Positions 23,737 through 34,877 of a stretch of DNA of 64,000 nucleotides are shown in pieces. The first letter of the stretch is position 1. Every line of letters starts with the position of its first letter. The stretch is taken from the NCBI GenBank assembly GCA_018466975.1, contig CM031560.1:124001-188000 (forward strand), read 5' to 3'. Position numbers and translations under genes: made by a program. The notes beneath the pieces were generated by a model. The model was given only the letters and a program-made list of their open reading frames with translations. It was not told the origin of the DNA and searched no databases. This DNA comes from Sparassis latifolia. Its lineage: Eukaryota > Basidiomycota > Agaricomycetes > Polyporales > Sparassidaceae.

Positions 23737-25092
23737 ATGCTCGACCATCGTTCAGCTAACGGAAATGCGAATCTACCTTCCTATGTGTTTTGCTCTTCAG
23801 AACAATCGCAGCATCATGCTGAAGAAACGCGTAAAGGAATTTATGCTCTCCACCCAGGGGAGATATTTTGGCGGGATAGGCAGCCATACCTCAACGACCA
23901 CGGTTATGCGCTACGTCCTCGCTATCATCCAGATTGGTCTCCATCATGGGAAGGCACTAATATGGACCCGATGTTCTGCGAAGACTCAATAGCATTGAGG
24001 GTGCGTTCTGTCATGCAGCACCATCCATCTGCGCTGAAATTCCTCCCGTGAAGATTAATATGGTCATCGATGCTACCCGGAAGTCAGACGGGTTGCTGGT
24101 TTCCATCAAGACAGTGAAGCGAGACGGTGAGGAAGTCCGCATCGCGAACTATCTCTCCAGGCCGGGCGTCTCTTTGCACCCTCTGAATCGTTGCGTGCGT
24201 GTGCTGGACATTTTCCCGGACCCCTTTGACCAGAATGCGGCCTTCATGGCCATGCCATACCTACGACCATTTGACAATCCCGAATTCGGTGCTATCGGGG
24301 AGGTTACCGAGTTTGTTCGGCAGACACTGGAGGTATTCTCAAGACGTCTACGGCTCGGTAGAAGCGCAAGTACTAATACATTCTACAGGGACTCAGTTTT
24401 CTTCACGGTCAACGTGTTGCACATCGGTCGGTGATAATGGTATTCTTGATTCTCGTGCAAAATTTAACATTGCATCTTCTAGGGACTGTGCAGCCGCTAA
24501 TATCATGATGGACGGCGCACCGTTGTATCCGCAGGGGCACCATCCCGTTCGTCGCGAGAGCAGCCCCAATGGCATCTATCTCCTCTCCCCGTTTTCACGC
24601 CTCGACCATCCGGTACAGTACTACTTCATCGACTTCGGCATATCTTCTCTGTTCGAGGACGGTGAATCGCCGTACGTCGTCGGGCGGAAGGGAAGGGATA
24701 AGGAGCTTCCCGAGTTATCCGATGACATTCCATACAACGCGTATAAGGTCGACATCTTCATCCTAGGCAATTTATTCAAGAAGGACTTCGTACAGGTAGT
24801 GTTATTCGATCTCTGCTGCGTATCTCTTCTCATCTTTGTCATCATGCAGAAGTATCATGGCCTTGAATTTCTCGAGCCACTAGTTAAAGCTATGACCGCG
24901 CGAGATCCTGCACATCGTCCTGACGCAGAGGTCGCATTGACAGTATATCACGACATCCGTCGCGGGCTGAATCCTCCCCTTCTACGCTGGCGGCTTCGTC
25001 CCCGAGACGAATCTGCACCCGAGCGCATCTTGTATGACTCTGTCGCGGTTGCAAGGGAAGGTATATACCGCTTGAAGCATATCGTTGGTTAG
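23737..25092 (+). CDS. P1 protein kinase-like protein (K1), intact, 378 residues
   Basis: Exons 23737-24000, 24054-24332, 24389-24426, 24483-24795 and 24850-25092 join in frame (1137 nt). Exon 1 encodes an N-terminal extension with PSYVFCS and GYALRPRYHPDWSPSWEGT. The kinase core follows: beta-3 lysine in LLVSIKTV, alpha-C glutamate in GEEVRIANYL, hinge region AMPYLRPFD, catalytic loop HRDCAAANIMMDG split by intron 3, metal-binding YFIDFGISS, helix-F segment NAYKVDIFILGN, and the late RDPAHRPDAEVAL. The HRD aspartate and the following asparagine are present; the usual HRDLK lysine is replaced by alanine. No clear glycine loop is seen. This type is expanded in Agaricomycetes as I recall them. 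Intron 3 has an unusual GTCGGT donor where the other copies have GTA plus purine or T. Confidence 0.8.
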
Positions 25093-25980
25093 ATCGCTAT
25101 ATACCAAGTGCGCAATGTATTACCAAATCTCCAGCGACGCTCACCCCATTTCAGATACAGGGACGTGCGTTAGATGCGCACATTCTCAAGACTTATACCA
25201 TATCGCTTTCTATAGCTTTCGTATCGGATCAGGCTTGAATGTTGTCGATGTATTACAGCTATCATTATTCCAAGTTGGTCAGTCGATCATCGCGCTATGT
25301 CTGTCTCGTCTCACACTGGAAGACCAGGATATGCACTCTTGGCTTTCGTGCTTGTTGAATCCCAGTTTGACTGTTTCCGTGGTCGCACCCGCATTCGTTG
25401 CTGCTGCGCATGCTGAGAAGATACTATTCTCTGGCTCATGCTCACTGCTAATCTTCGTCTGGTCTCTTGCTTGCAAGACAGGTCTCGGCCGGCAAAGTGA
25501 TCATTTGACAACGGGGTCTGGTTATATTTGGGACATCCAAAGCCGTGAATTGGCCTGATAATGAGATTTTGCGGCACCAACGAAGTGCCGACATATTGAC
25601 TATTGCTCATAACCTCCACGACAGGCAGGGGCTTGTTACCTGCTTGTATCTATGAGTGGTGTTTCGACGCGATCTCTTACTATCCAGCAAGTTGGATGAG
25701 TCGCCAACTCGAACACAACATGGGTAAACTGAGTAACTTATGTACAACATTGCTGTAGGAAATGCAAATCTATGATTGTATCGCCCAGCGGACGTCAGAG
25801 CATCGTCTCCGATAGATAAATAAAATGCTTAATACCAGAATAGAGATGAAACCAACCAGTGCAGGAATAGATAAAAGGCGACACCTCATGTACACATAGA
25901 GAAGGCATACCTTAAGGGAAGAAGACGTGGAGGAAGACTTGAGCTAACGCTCCATCTCGTTCGCAGGCTACCGTTAATAC
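25093..25980. other. P1-P2 spacer with conserved kinase 3' block
   Basis: From about 25160 to 25330 the sequence matches the region just after the stop in the other pairs (core CTATAGCTTTCGTATCGGAT, then ATTACAGCTATC). It is probably 3' UTR. Long open frames here are shared by some copies but not by all. Confidence 0.5.
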
Positions 25981-27230
25981 TCATGCTCTGGTCGTCTGCA
26001 TCTCTAGACGTCCCGACGGCGTCATCGATATACCCACTTTGTACAGTCTGAGGAGGGGCTCGATATCAACGCAATGAGGAGCACGGGCATATTCTGCGGC
26101 TGCGGGCAAGAGAGGATGGCTCTGCCCCTTGCTTTCAGATCGTCATGGATGCGACGAAGAATGTAGTAGAGAGTTGGGTCTCTGAGGAAAGCGTGCTGCG
26201 TAATCGCATCCTCTCCTTGATCTGAACCAGTGCATAGTGCCGGATATATGGCGTTGGCATCCGTCTCCAAGATCTGAGCGTGTGCTCCCTTCGCCTGCAC
26301 ATCGGCGCGAGAATGTTGTTCAAGCACGATCTCTTTGCCATCAGAGTCCGCCATGGGGAAGAACGTGAATTTGGTGCTGTAGATTCAATGTCACAGTGTG
26401 AGGGCATGGAGTTGTTCTCCATCGATTCCTGAGGAACTGGAGAACCAAACGTCAAGAAGACGGGAATGCCAAGCATCAATGCTACATACAACATCCTGGA
26501 CAGGGTATACGTTTCGCGATATCTGGGCTGTTAGTGTAGGCTGTTGACTTAACGGAGGACTTTGCAGTGTCTGCGACGGACTTGTAAGTAATGGCTGAGG
26601 CTAATCATTAATGCTTTACCATCGACAAATGTTTGAGGGTGTGCTGCCGTACCTGCGGGACGGGCGATTCTACGTAAATCCGGGGGTATATAGCAGCCCT
26701 CCTGCTGAAGCTTATTGCGCTCCTCAGTTGCCGTGCTCTGCAAGTAAGGGTATGAATGTAGAAGCTACAGCGTAAAACATAAGGACATCACTGAGATTGT
26801 GGCGCGAAGCTCCATAACCTCTCCGCACAAGTAAACGATTCTCATGGACAGGCCATTGATTGTTCCTTTTAGCTGCCGATAAAGAGTCGTAGCAAGATGC
26901 GTTTCTGTTCGTAGATTGCTCGCTTGGGAGCAAGTACTACGGTACGAAAGGATATGAGTACGCGTCTCTCGCAAGACGTGTATATAAACCATACAAAGCA
27001 AGATTCTGTTCTGTTGTCTCTAGAAATTTCTGGAACGATGAGCTGACAAACAAGCCTTCCTCGAGAGCGATGCGCCACATGTCTTTTGTCTCGCACAGGA
27101 GCTCATCGAGATACGTTTGCCGGCGAGACGGTAGATAGAAGTAGACGACACCAAATACTGGACCTAGGAGAGCTACAACGCTCAGTATGCTGGCCACGAA
27201 GCCAAAGGTATTCAAACCAGATTCTGCTAT
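25981..27230 (-). pseudogene. P2 membrane-anchored partner (MAP2), disrupted
   Basis: Homologous to MAP1 throughout, with the N-terminal helix GFVASILSVVALLGPVFGVV and the C-terminal module LYYILRRIHDDLKARG. It carries three lesions. The start codon has become ATA at 27230-27228, with no nearby in-frame ATG. The frame changes in the last exon near 26355. One C of the CAGAGCCAT segment is missing near 26130, which shifts the conserved HPLLPAAAEYARAPHCVDIE tail. Splice sites are kept. The span given ends at the ancestral stop position. Confidence 0.75.
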
Positions 27231-27528
27231 TTGATACAGAATACTGGGAGTTCGCCGGGAAGAGGGTCAGAGCATTTCCAGTACGCAACCTGGGGTTCTA
27301 TAATACTACTTTGCAGCGCCTATCAGTCATACTGATTCCACGAGGAAATCAACCTGTGCCGCTAAGTACGAGTCCGTGCGGCAGACACTAGTGTAGATGG
27401 ATGCAGGGCCCGGGCATGCGGTAGCGGCGTGCCACGGTGGTTTGGGCGTGGTGCTTCCAAATCAGGCAAGAATATTGGAGTTCGCGAGTAACAGCCACCT
27501 GCAGCACTCGCGTCTGCGCCTAGAAGCT
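27231..27528. promoter_or_regulatory. P2 bidirectional promoter
   Basis: Block A is at about 27314-27337 (AGCGCCTATCAGTCATACTG) and block B at about 27370-27399 (GAGTCCGTGCGGCAGACAC). Length 298 bases. Confidence 0.45.
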
Positions 27529-28890
27529 ATGGCCGGCCGTCGTCCAGCCAACGCTGGTAAGGCCAATGCCAATTTGCCTCCATATGTTTTTGTTCCCGGA
27601 ACAGGCTCAAAATCATGCCGAACAAACGCGTAACGGAATGTATTCTCTTAACACGGCGGAGATATTCTGGCGAGACAGGCAGCCCTACCTCGACGAGCGC
27701 GGTTATGCACTACGGCCTCGATATCATCAGAATTGGTCTCCGTCGTGGCAAGGAACCAACATGGAGCCAATGTTTTGCGAAGATTCGATAAGATTGATAG
27801 TGCGTTTCCAGTGCAGTATGTTCTGCATGCGCTGGACTTCTTCTCATAAAGATCTGTGTTGTCATCGATGCTATTCGCAAGTCTGACGGGCTGTCGGTCT
27901 CCATAAAGATAGTGAAGCGAGACGATGACGAAGTCCGCATCGCGAGCTATCTATCAAGACCTGAAGTGTCCTCACACCCTCTGAATCACTGTGTGCGTGT
28001 ATTGGATATATTCCCGGATCTCTTTGACCAAGAGACGGCGTTCTTGGTCATGCCCTATCTTCGCCCTTTTAACAATCCCGACTTTGGTGCGATCGGGGAA
28101 GTCACCGAATTTGTTAGGGAAACGCTGGAGGTACGTTTAAGACATTTAGGGTAAGGCAGAGTGCTGAAGCCAGCATTCTTTACAGGGTTTAACTTTCCTG
28201 CATAGTCAACATGTCGCACATCGGTAAGTAGTAAAAACACTTATAAATATCTCGTAAGAATGAACGTCGTGCTGTTTAGGGACTGTGCAGCCGCTAACAT
28301 CATGATGGACGGCACACCGCTGTTTCCACAGGGTCACCATCCCGTGCGTCGCCAAAGCAGTCCAGATGGTATCTACCTCCTATCACCTCTATCTCGTATC
28401 GACCATCCCGTTCGATACTACTTTATCGACTTCGGCATCTCTTCTCTGTTCAAGGAGGGCGAATCGCCATACGTTGTAGGGAGGAAGGGACGGGACAAGG
28501 AGCTTCCGGAGTTATCGGACGATGTTCCGTACAATGCTTACAAGGTCGACGTCTTCATCCTGGGCAATTTATTCAAAAAGGATTTTTTGCAGGTAGCGAT
28601 ATTTGTTCTCTTCAGTATATCTGTTCTAATCCGTTCTCATCATGCAGAAGTATTATGGCCTTGAATTCCTTGAACCCCTGGTAAAAGCCATGACCGCGCG
28701 AGATCCGGCCCATCGTCCTGACGCAGAGGTCGCACTGTCAATATATCATGATATCCGTCGAGGGCTGGATCCTTCGCTGCTGCGCTGGCGGCTTCGTGCG
28801 CGAGACGAATCTGCACCCGAGCGTATCCTCTATGACTCTGTCGCAGTTGCACGGGAAGGTATATACCGCCTGAAGCATATCGTCGGTTAG
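27529..28890 (+). CDS. P2 kinase-like protein (K2), frame broken in exon 1 but possibly rescued
   Basis: Exons 27529-27799, 27852-28130, 28186-28223, 28280-28592 and 28648-28890. Relative to the other copies, exon 1 lacks two bases near 27588-27600, where YVFCSPEQ is encoded, so the frame from ATG 27529 stops early. A second ATG at 27566 lies in the frame of the remaining exons and would give a 368-residue protein with only the first residues changed (MPICLHMFLF, then PEQAQNH). The catalytic motifs are complete: LSVSIKIV, HRDCAAANIMMDG, YFIDFGISSL, DPAHRPDAEV. Whether it is expressed cannot be judged here. Confidence 0.6.
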
Positions 28891-29791
28891 ATCAATACCA
28901 AGTACGCGATGTATTAAAGGCTCTTCAGTGACGCTCAGCCCATTTCAGATACAGGACACGGGTTAGATGTTCACATCCTCAAGACTGTATACCGTATCGT
29001 TTTCTATAGCTTTCGTACTGGATCTGGACTGAATGTTGTTGACGTATTACAGCTATCGTTATTCCAAGTCGGTCAGTCGGTCGAGCTATCTCTGTCTCAT
29101 CTCACCCTCGAATACCAGGATACCTACTCTTGGCTTCGTGCTGATTGAATACCAGTTTCATCGTCACTGCTGAGAACAAATCACATCGGCACTATTGTAC
29201 TCTCACAATGCTGACGGCACGACGCCGCATCGCAATCCCTCTCTCCTGACACCTGCTAACTGCGGATTTCCGTCTGGTCTCTGGTTTGCAAATACTTCTT
29301 CCCGTGCCAATGAACTAGTGACATGTGAGCTGCTACTTTTGCATTTTGGAGATAGAAATGAGTTATCACAGACAACGTCTGACGGTCAAGTACATCAGTT
29401 TGAATGAACTGCATCAATCTTTAAATATCCTGGCACCGGAACGTCTAGTGACGAAGCACGTGCGACATGAGCTCTCAATGTACCGGATGATCGTGAAAGA
29501 CAAGTGAATTGCGAACTGCATTTTACATATCGACGTAGATGAAACAGAGTACCGTGAATACGACTTCACTGCAGAAGACGCTGATCGATGATCGCGTCAC
29601 CCAGGTGGGATCCCTGTAGGGTACCGTCTCTAACTCATAGGTAAGTATAGTAATCAATTGTGATGTCAAAACGCGAGGGAACAAAACAAAAATAATCGCT
29701 GCACAGACATAAATTACGTAGCTCCAGGATATCTTAAGAAAGGCGGACTTCAGATTGATGAAAGACTTTGAGGAAGACGCGATCGGAGTGT
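28891..29791. other. P2-P3 spacer, nearly the same as the P3-P4 spacer
   Basis: The conserved 3' block is at about 28970-29110. From about 29080 to 29790 the sequence closely follows 32810-33400, including the shared run GACGAAGCACGTGCGACATG, with one extra segment near 29190-29300. I see no gene. Confidence 0.5.
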
Positions 29792-30968
29792 TCAAGTCTT
29801 TCTACCGTCGGTTGGTGTCGTCGACGCATCACCTTCGTACTCTTGAAGGAGAGAGTCAAGGTCGACAGTGTGAGGAGCGCGGGTATATTGTGCGGCTGCT
29901 GAGAGCAGTGGGTGGCTCTGGCCCTCGGCGCTCAGGTCATGATAGACACGATCAAGGATCTTGTAGAGAGCGGAATCTGTGGGGGGCGGGTGCTGCTGCA
30001 GAGCTCCGTCATTTCCTTGATCGGACTTAGTGCAGAGTGATGGACGTATGACACCCAAATCCTTCTCTACCACTTGAATGGGCACTTCCTCCACATCTAC
30101 AGTGGCGGAGGGAGTGTGTCTCGACTCGAAATCTTCGGTATCCAAGCTTGCTAAGCCTGAGGACTCGTCTTCCGTCGGTGCCACAGCTGCTGGAGAAGCG
30201 AAGGTCAAGAAGACGGCAATCGGTTAATGCGAAGCATCGACGCCACATACAAGGTTCTGAACGGGAGAACAATACGTATTATCAGACCCGTCATTGTCAC
30301 AAGCGTTATCAGTGGAGGAACGCTCAGCCTCTGAAATGGACAGGTAAGTCACGAGACAGGTTTGCTGTATAATACTTACCGTCGAAGGGATTCCCAGGGT
30401 TCGCAGTCTCACCTGCAGGGCGTGCGATTCTCCGCGATCCCAAGGGATAATAGCGGCCTTCATTCCGAAGCCTCTTGCGCTCCTCGGTAGTAGTCGTCTA
30501 CAAGAACACAGATCAATAACTCAGCGAGAAGGTAGGAATGACGACATCACTGAGATTGTGGCGCGAAGGTCTACCACCCGTCCACACAGGCAGATGATCT
30601 TGAATGACAGACCAGTTAGTGCACCTTTTACCTGGTGGTAAAGAGTGGTGGCATGGTATGTTTCGGTTCGAAGATCGTCCGCTTGAGTGTGAAGACTACG
30701 ATGGGAAGCGATGAGTACAGGCACTTCCGAGACCTGGATTTGAGTCATACTTAGCCAGATTTCGTTCCGTCTTCCTCGCAAATAGTGAGTCAATGAGCAG
30801 CCCGTCCTCGACCGCCATACGCCACATCTTTTCAGTCTCGATCAAGAGCTCATCAAGGTATTTTTGACGTCGGACGGGTAAAGAAAAGTAGGTGACTCCA
30901 AACATAGTGCCTAATAGAGCTACTAGGCTCGAGACAAAACCAAAAGTGTCGAAGCCAGATTGTGCCAT
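29792..30968 (-). pseudogene. P3 membrane-anchored partner (MAP3), probably frame-shifted
   Basis: Exons 30968-30751, 30695-30551, 30497-30380, 30330-30251 and 30189-29792. Exon 4 is 80 bases, whereas copies 4 and 5 have 81 and copy 1 has 72, all in the same phase; one base is missing near 30265. The last exon is then read out of frame and stops quickly. The last exon itself is open and conserved (ALYKILDRVYHDLSAEGQSH), and is closest to MAP4. The N-terminal helix is less regular (FVSSLVALLGTMFGVTYFSL). A product truncated after about 190 residues is possible. Confidence 0.65.
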
Positions 30969-31261
30969 TCGGGCTGGGTGCTGGGGGTTCGGGGCGAGGG
31001 TCTGAACATTTGTGAGATGCAGGCGGCTGTGAAATAGTCTCTTCGCAGCGTCTATCAGCCATACTGATACCACGAGGAATCAGCCTGCGCCGGTTAGTAC
31101 GAGTCCGTGCGGCAAGTGCACTAGTGCAGATTCTGACGATGGTTGATATCCACAGGCGTGGAATTTCCCAATTAGGCAGGTAAGTTCGTGTTCGCTTAAG
31201 CCCGAAACTTATCAGGCTGCCAGGCTCAGGCGGCTCAGGTCAGGACTCTGCACTCGCAGTT
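30969..31261. promoter_or_regulatory. P3 bidirectional promoter
   Basis: Block A is at about 31046-31069 (AGCGTCTATCAGCCATACTG) and block B at about 31101-31138 (GAGTCCGTGCGGCAAGTGC and TGCAGATTCTGAC). Length 293 bases. Confidence 0.45.
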
Positions 31262-32609
31262 ATGGTCGACCGTCATCCAGCGAGCAAGGCCCAGGTCAAT
31301 TTACCATCCTATGTATTTTGTTCTCCAGAACAAGCTCAACATCATGCAAAACGAACGCGCGAGGGACTTTATGCTCTTCACGAAGGAGAGATATTTTGGC
31401 GGGACAGGCAGCCCTACCTCGACGAGCACGGTTATGCACTACGTCCTCGGTATCATCCAGAGTGGTCTCCATCGTGGCAGGGAACCAACATAGATCCCAT
31501 GTTCTGTGAAGACTCGATCTCATTGATAGTGCGTTTTTCAGTACATAAGACCTATCGGTGCTGTACTTCCTCTCCTGAAGATAGATGTTGTCATCGATGC
31601 AACGCAGAAGGCAGACGGGAAGCTGGTTTCCATTAAGACAGTCAAGCGAGACGGCGACGAAGTCCGTATCGCGAGCTATCTCTCAAGACCAGAAGTTTCC
31701 TCACATCCTTTGAACCACTGTGTGCGTGTGTTGGACATCTTCCCGGATCCTTTCGACCAGGGTGCGGCATTTATGGTTATGCCATACCTTCGGCCTTTCG
31801 ACAATCCCGAGTTGGGTGCAATCGGAGAAGTCACCGAGTTTGTCCGGGAGACTCTGGAGGTGCGCGCAAGAATATGGCAGGGCGCAGATGCTAATATTGT
31901 TCCCAGGGACTGGCCTTTATCCACAGCCAACGTGTTGCACACCGGTAGGCGATGATGAGATTTCAGATTCTCGCGTAAGTCTTAAGGTGTACTTTAGGGA
32001 CTGCGCAGCCGCAAACATCATGATGGACGCTGCGCCGTTGTATCCGCAGGGTCATCATCCAGTACGCCGGCTGGCCAGCTCGGATAGCATCTACCTTCTG
32101 TCACCGCTATCTCGCACCGATCATCCTGTACGATATTATTTCATAGACTTCGGTATCTCTTCTATGTTCGAGGAGGGGCAATCGCCGTATGTTGTCGGGC
32201 GGAAAGGACGGGACAAGGAACTTCCTGAACTATCTGATGACGTTCCATACGATGCTTACAAGGTTGACATCTTCATACTCGGTAATCTGTACAAGAAAGA
32301 TTTCCTGCAGGTAGTAAGCTTTGTTTTTTTCCCGCAAGCCTGCTCTCACAGCCTATCGTCACGCAGAAGTATCACGGTTTTGAATTTCTTGAGCCACTGA
32401 TAAAAGCCATGACCGCCCGAGACCCTGCACACCGTCCTGAAGCCGAGGTTGCATTAAAAATATATTACGACATTCGTCGCGGGCTGAATCCTCCGCTACT
32501 ACGCTGGCGACTTCGTCCACGAGACGAATCGGCGCCCGAACGCATCATCTACGACTCTGTCGCAGTTGCACGGGAGGGTATATACCGCCTCAAGCATATC
32601 GTCGGTTAG
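31262..32609 (+). CDS. P3 kinase-like protein (K3), intact, 379 residues
   Basis: Exons 31262-31528, 31581-31859, 31907-31944, 31998-32310 and 32367-32609 join in frame (1140 nt). The N-terminal extension holds GYALRPRYHPEWSPSWQGT. Core motifs: KLVSIKTV, GDEVRIASYL, HRDCAAANIMMDA, YFIDFGISSMF, YDAYKVDIFILGN, RDPAHRPEAEVAL. All presumed catalytic residues are present. The tail ends RLKHIVG, as in the other direct copies. Confidence 0.82.
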
Positions 32610-33404
32610 ATCGCTATATAACAAGTACGCAATCTATTATCGACTCTTAGTGGCGCTTACCTTATTTTATATACAGGAGGTGCATTTGATGCGTGCCTTT
32701 TCAAGACTGTATACCATATTGCTTCCTATAGCTTTCGTATCGGATCAGGTCTGAATGTTGTTGATGTATTACAGCTATCGTTATTGCAAGTCAGTCAGTC
32801 GATCGCGCTATCTCTGTCTCATCTCACCCTCGAATACCAGGATACCTACTCTTGGCTTCGTGCTGATTGAATACCAGTTTCACTGCCACTGCTGAGAACA
32901 AATCGCATCGGCACTAGACATGTGAGCTGCTACTTTTGCATTTGGAGATAGAAATGAACTCGTTATCAGAGACAACGTCTGACGATCAAGTACATCGGTT
33001 TGAACGAACTGCGTCAACCTTTAAATGTCCTGGCACCGGAATGTCCAGTGACGAAGCACGTGCGACATGGGCTCTCACTGTAACCCGACTGATCGTGAAA
33101 GACAAGTGAATTGCCAACTACATTTAACACACGACGCAGATGAAACAGAGTACCGTAGATACAACGTCGCTGATCGATGATCGCGTCGCCCAGGTCGAGT
33201 CCCTGTAGGGTACCGTCTCTAACTCATAGGTAAGTATAGTAATCAATTGCGATCTTAGAATGCGAGGGAACAAAACAAAAATAACCGCTGCGCAGACATA
33301 AATTATTGTAGCTCCAGGATATCTTAGGAAAGGCGGACTTCAGATTGATGAAAGACTGTCAGGAAGACTCGATCGGAGTGTTCAAGTCTTCCTACCGTCG
33401 GTAC
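32610..33404. other. P3-P4 spacer
   Basis: Conserved 3' block at about 32690-32830, then sequence almost the same as 29080-29790 of the previous spacer. No gene recognised. Confidence 0.5.
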
Positions 33405-34602
33405 TCATAGTCTGGCCGTCTGCACCTTTAGGCTTCCCGACGGTGTCATCGACGCATCGCCTTCGTATTCTTGAAGGAGAGACTCAAGGTCGATAGTGTG
33501 AGGAGCGCGGGTATATTGTGCGGCTGCTGAGAGCAGTGGGTGGCTCTGGCCCTCGGCGCTCAGGTCGTGATAGACACGATCAAGGATCTTGTAGAGAGTG
33601 GAATCTGTAGGGGGAAGGTGCTGCTGCGGAGCCGCGTCATTTTCTTGATTGGACTCGGCACAGAGTGATGGACGTATGACACCCAAATCCTTCTCTACGA
33701 CCTGAATGGGCACTTCCTCGACATTTACAGTGGCAGAGGAAGTGTGTCTCGACTCGAAATCTTCGCTATCCAAGCTTGCTAAGCTTGAGGACTCGTCTTC
33801 CGTCGGTGCTATAGCTACTGGAGAAGCGAGGGTTAAGAAGATGGCAAAGCTAAGCATCAACGCCACATACGAGATCCAGGACGGTGAGGACAATCCTTTT
33901 TATCTGTGCCATCAATATGGGGCGCGCTCTCAGACGAGGAACATGCAACCTCTGCAATGGATAGGTGAGTCGCGAGAAACCTTGGTGCTACAGTACTTAC
34001 CGTCGAAGGAATTCCGAGGGTTCGCAGTCTTACCTGCAGGGCGTGCGATGCTCTGCGAACCCAAAGGGTTATAGTGGCCTTCATTCTGAAGCCTCTTACG
34101 CTCCTCAGTAGTCGTGGTCTACAAGCGCGGACATAAGTAATAGAACCAAAGAAGGCGGAAGTAACGACGTCACTGTGATTGTGGCGCGGAGCTCGGTGAC
34201 CTCTCTGCACAAATAAACGAGTTTTAGCGAAAGGCCAGTCACGGTGCCTTTCACCTGCCGATAAAGAGTTGTCGCGTAATATGTTCGCACGCGTAGATGG
34301 CTCGCTTGGGAGCGATAACTATGAGGGAAAAGACTTAGTATGTAACTCTCGCACGATGTGATTCAGCATTACTGAGCCAAAGTCTGTTCAGTTTTCTTCA
34401 TAAAGGGTGAGCCGGTAAAGAGACCTTCTTCAACGGCCGTGCGCCATAGTCCTTCTGTTTCGCACAGGAGTTCATCTAGGTATTTCTGTCGGCGGGATGG
34501 TAGATAAAAGTAGATGACACCAAATACTGGACCCAGTAGGGCGGCAACACTCAGTATGCTAGCCACGAAGCCAAAGGTATTGAAACCCGACGATTCTGTC
34601 AT
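33405..34602 (-). CDS. P4 membrane-anchored partner protein (MAP4), intact, 328 residues
   Basis: Exons 34602-34373, 34318-34174, 34118-34001, 33951-33871 and 33817-33405 join in frame (987 nt). The layout is as in MAP1: one N-terminal helix (GFVASILSVAALLGPVFGVI) with SRRQK after it, the helical region QVKGTVTGLSLKLVYLCREV, TTTEERKRLQ, a Ser/Glu-rich linker, and the C-terminal module LYKILDRVYHDLSAEGQSH ... IDLESLLQEYEGD. With K4 this is one of two pairs in which both genes are intact. Confidence 0.72.
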
Positions 34603-34877
34603 TTGATGCAGAGTGCTGGGAGTTTGGGAGGATCAGAATCAAGGGGGAACATATGCAACGTGGAATAATATAGGTCCTTCACAGCGTCTATCAGCCATAC
34701 TGAGTCCACGGGGAAACCAGCATCCCCCGCTTAGCACCAAGCCGTGTTGTAGACGCAAGCACGTACGGGGCCATGCGTGGAAGGCGTGGCACAGACAGCC
34801 GAATCAGGAAGGAACGTAGTTCAGAATTTCGCCCACAGTAGACGCCCAACGGTACCGGCCTGTCCGAGTTCGAAGTC
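34603..34877. promoter_or_regulatory. P4 bidirectional promoter
   Basis: Block A is at about 34682-34706 (AGCGTCTATCAGCCATACTG); block B is weaker at about 34728-34760. At 275 bases this is the shortest of the seven gaps. Confidence 0.45.

Noticed and set aside
24199..25092. A single long frame over the whole 3' half of K1
   Set aside because: Its first 280 bases are in another frame than the conserved exon 2, and it re-enters the true frame only by reading through introns. The spliced model matches six other copies.
33818..33870. A second membrane helix in the MAP proteins (reads YVALMLSFAIFLTLASPV in MAP4)
   Set aside because: Every copy has GTATGT or GTATGC at the start and CAG at the end of this stretch, and skipping it keeps the flanking frames together in MAP1, MAP4 and MAP5. 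It is a conserved intron, and indels in it (for example the 8 extra bases in MAP3) are harmless.
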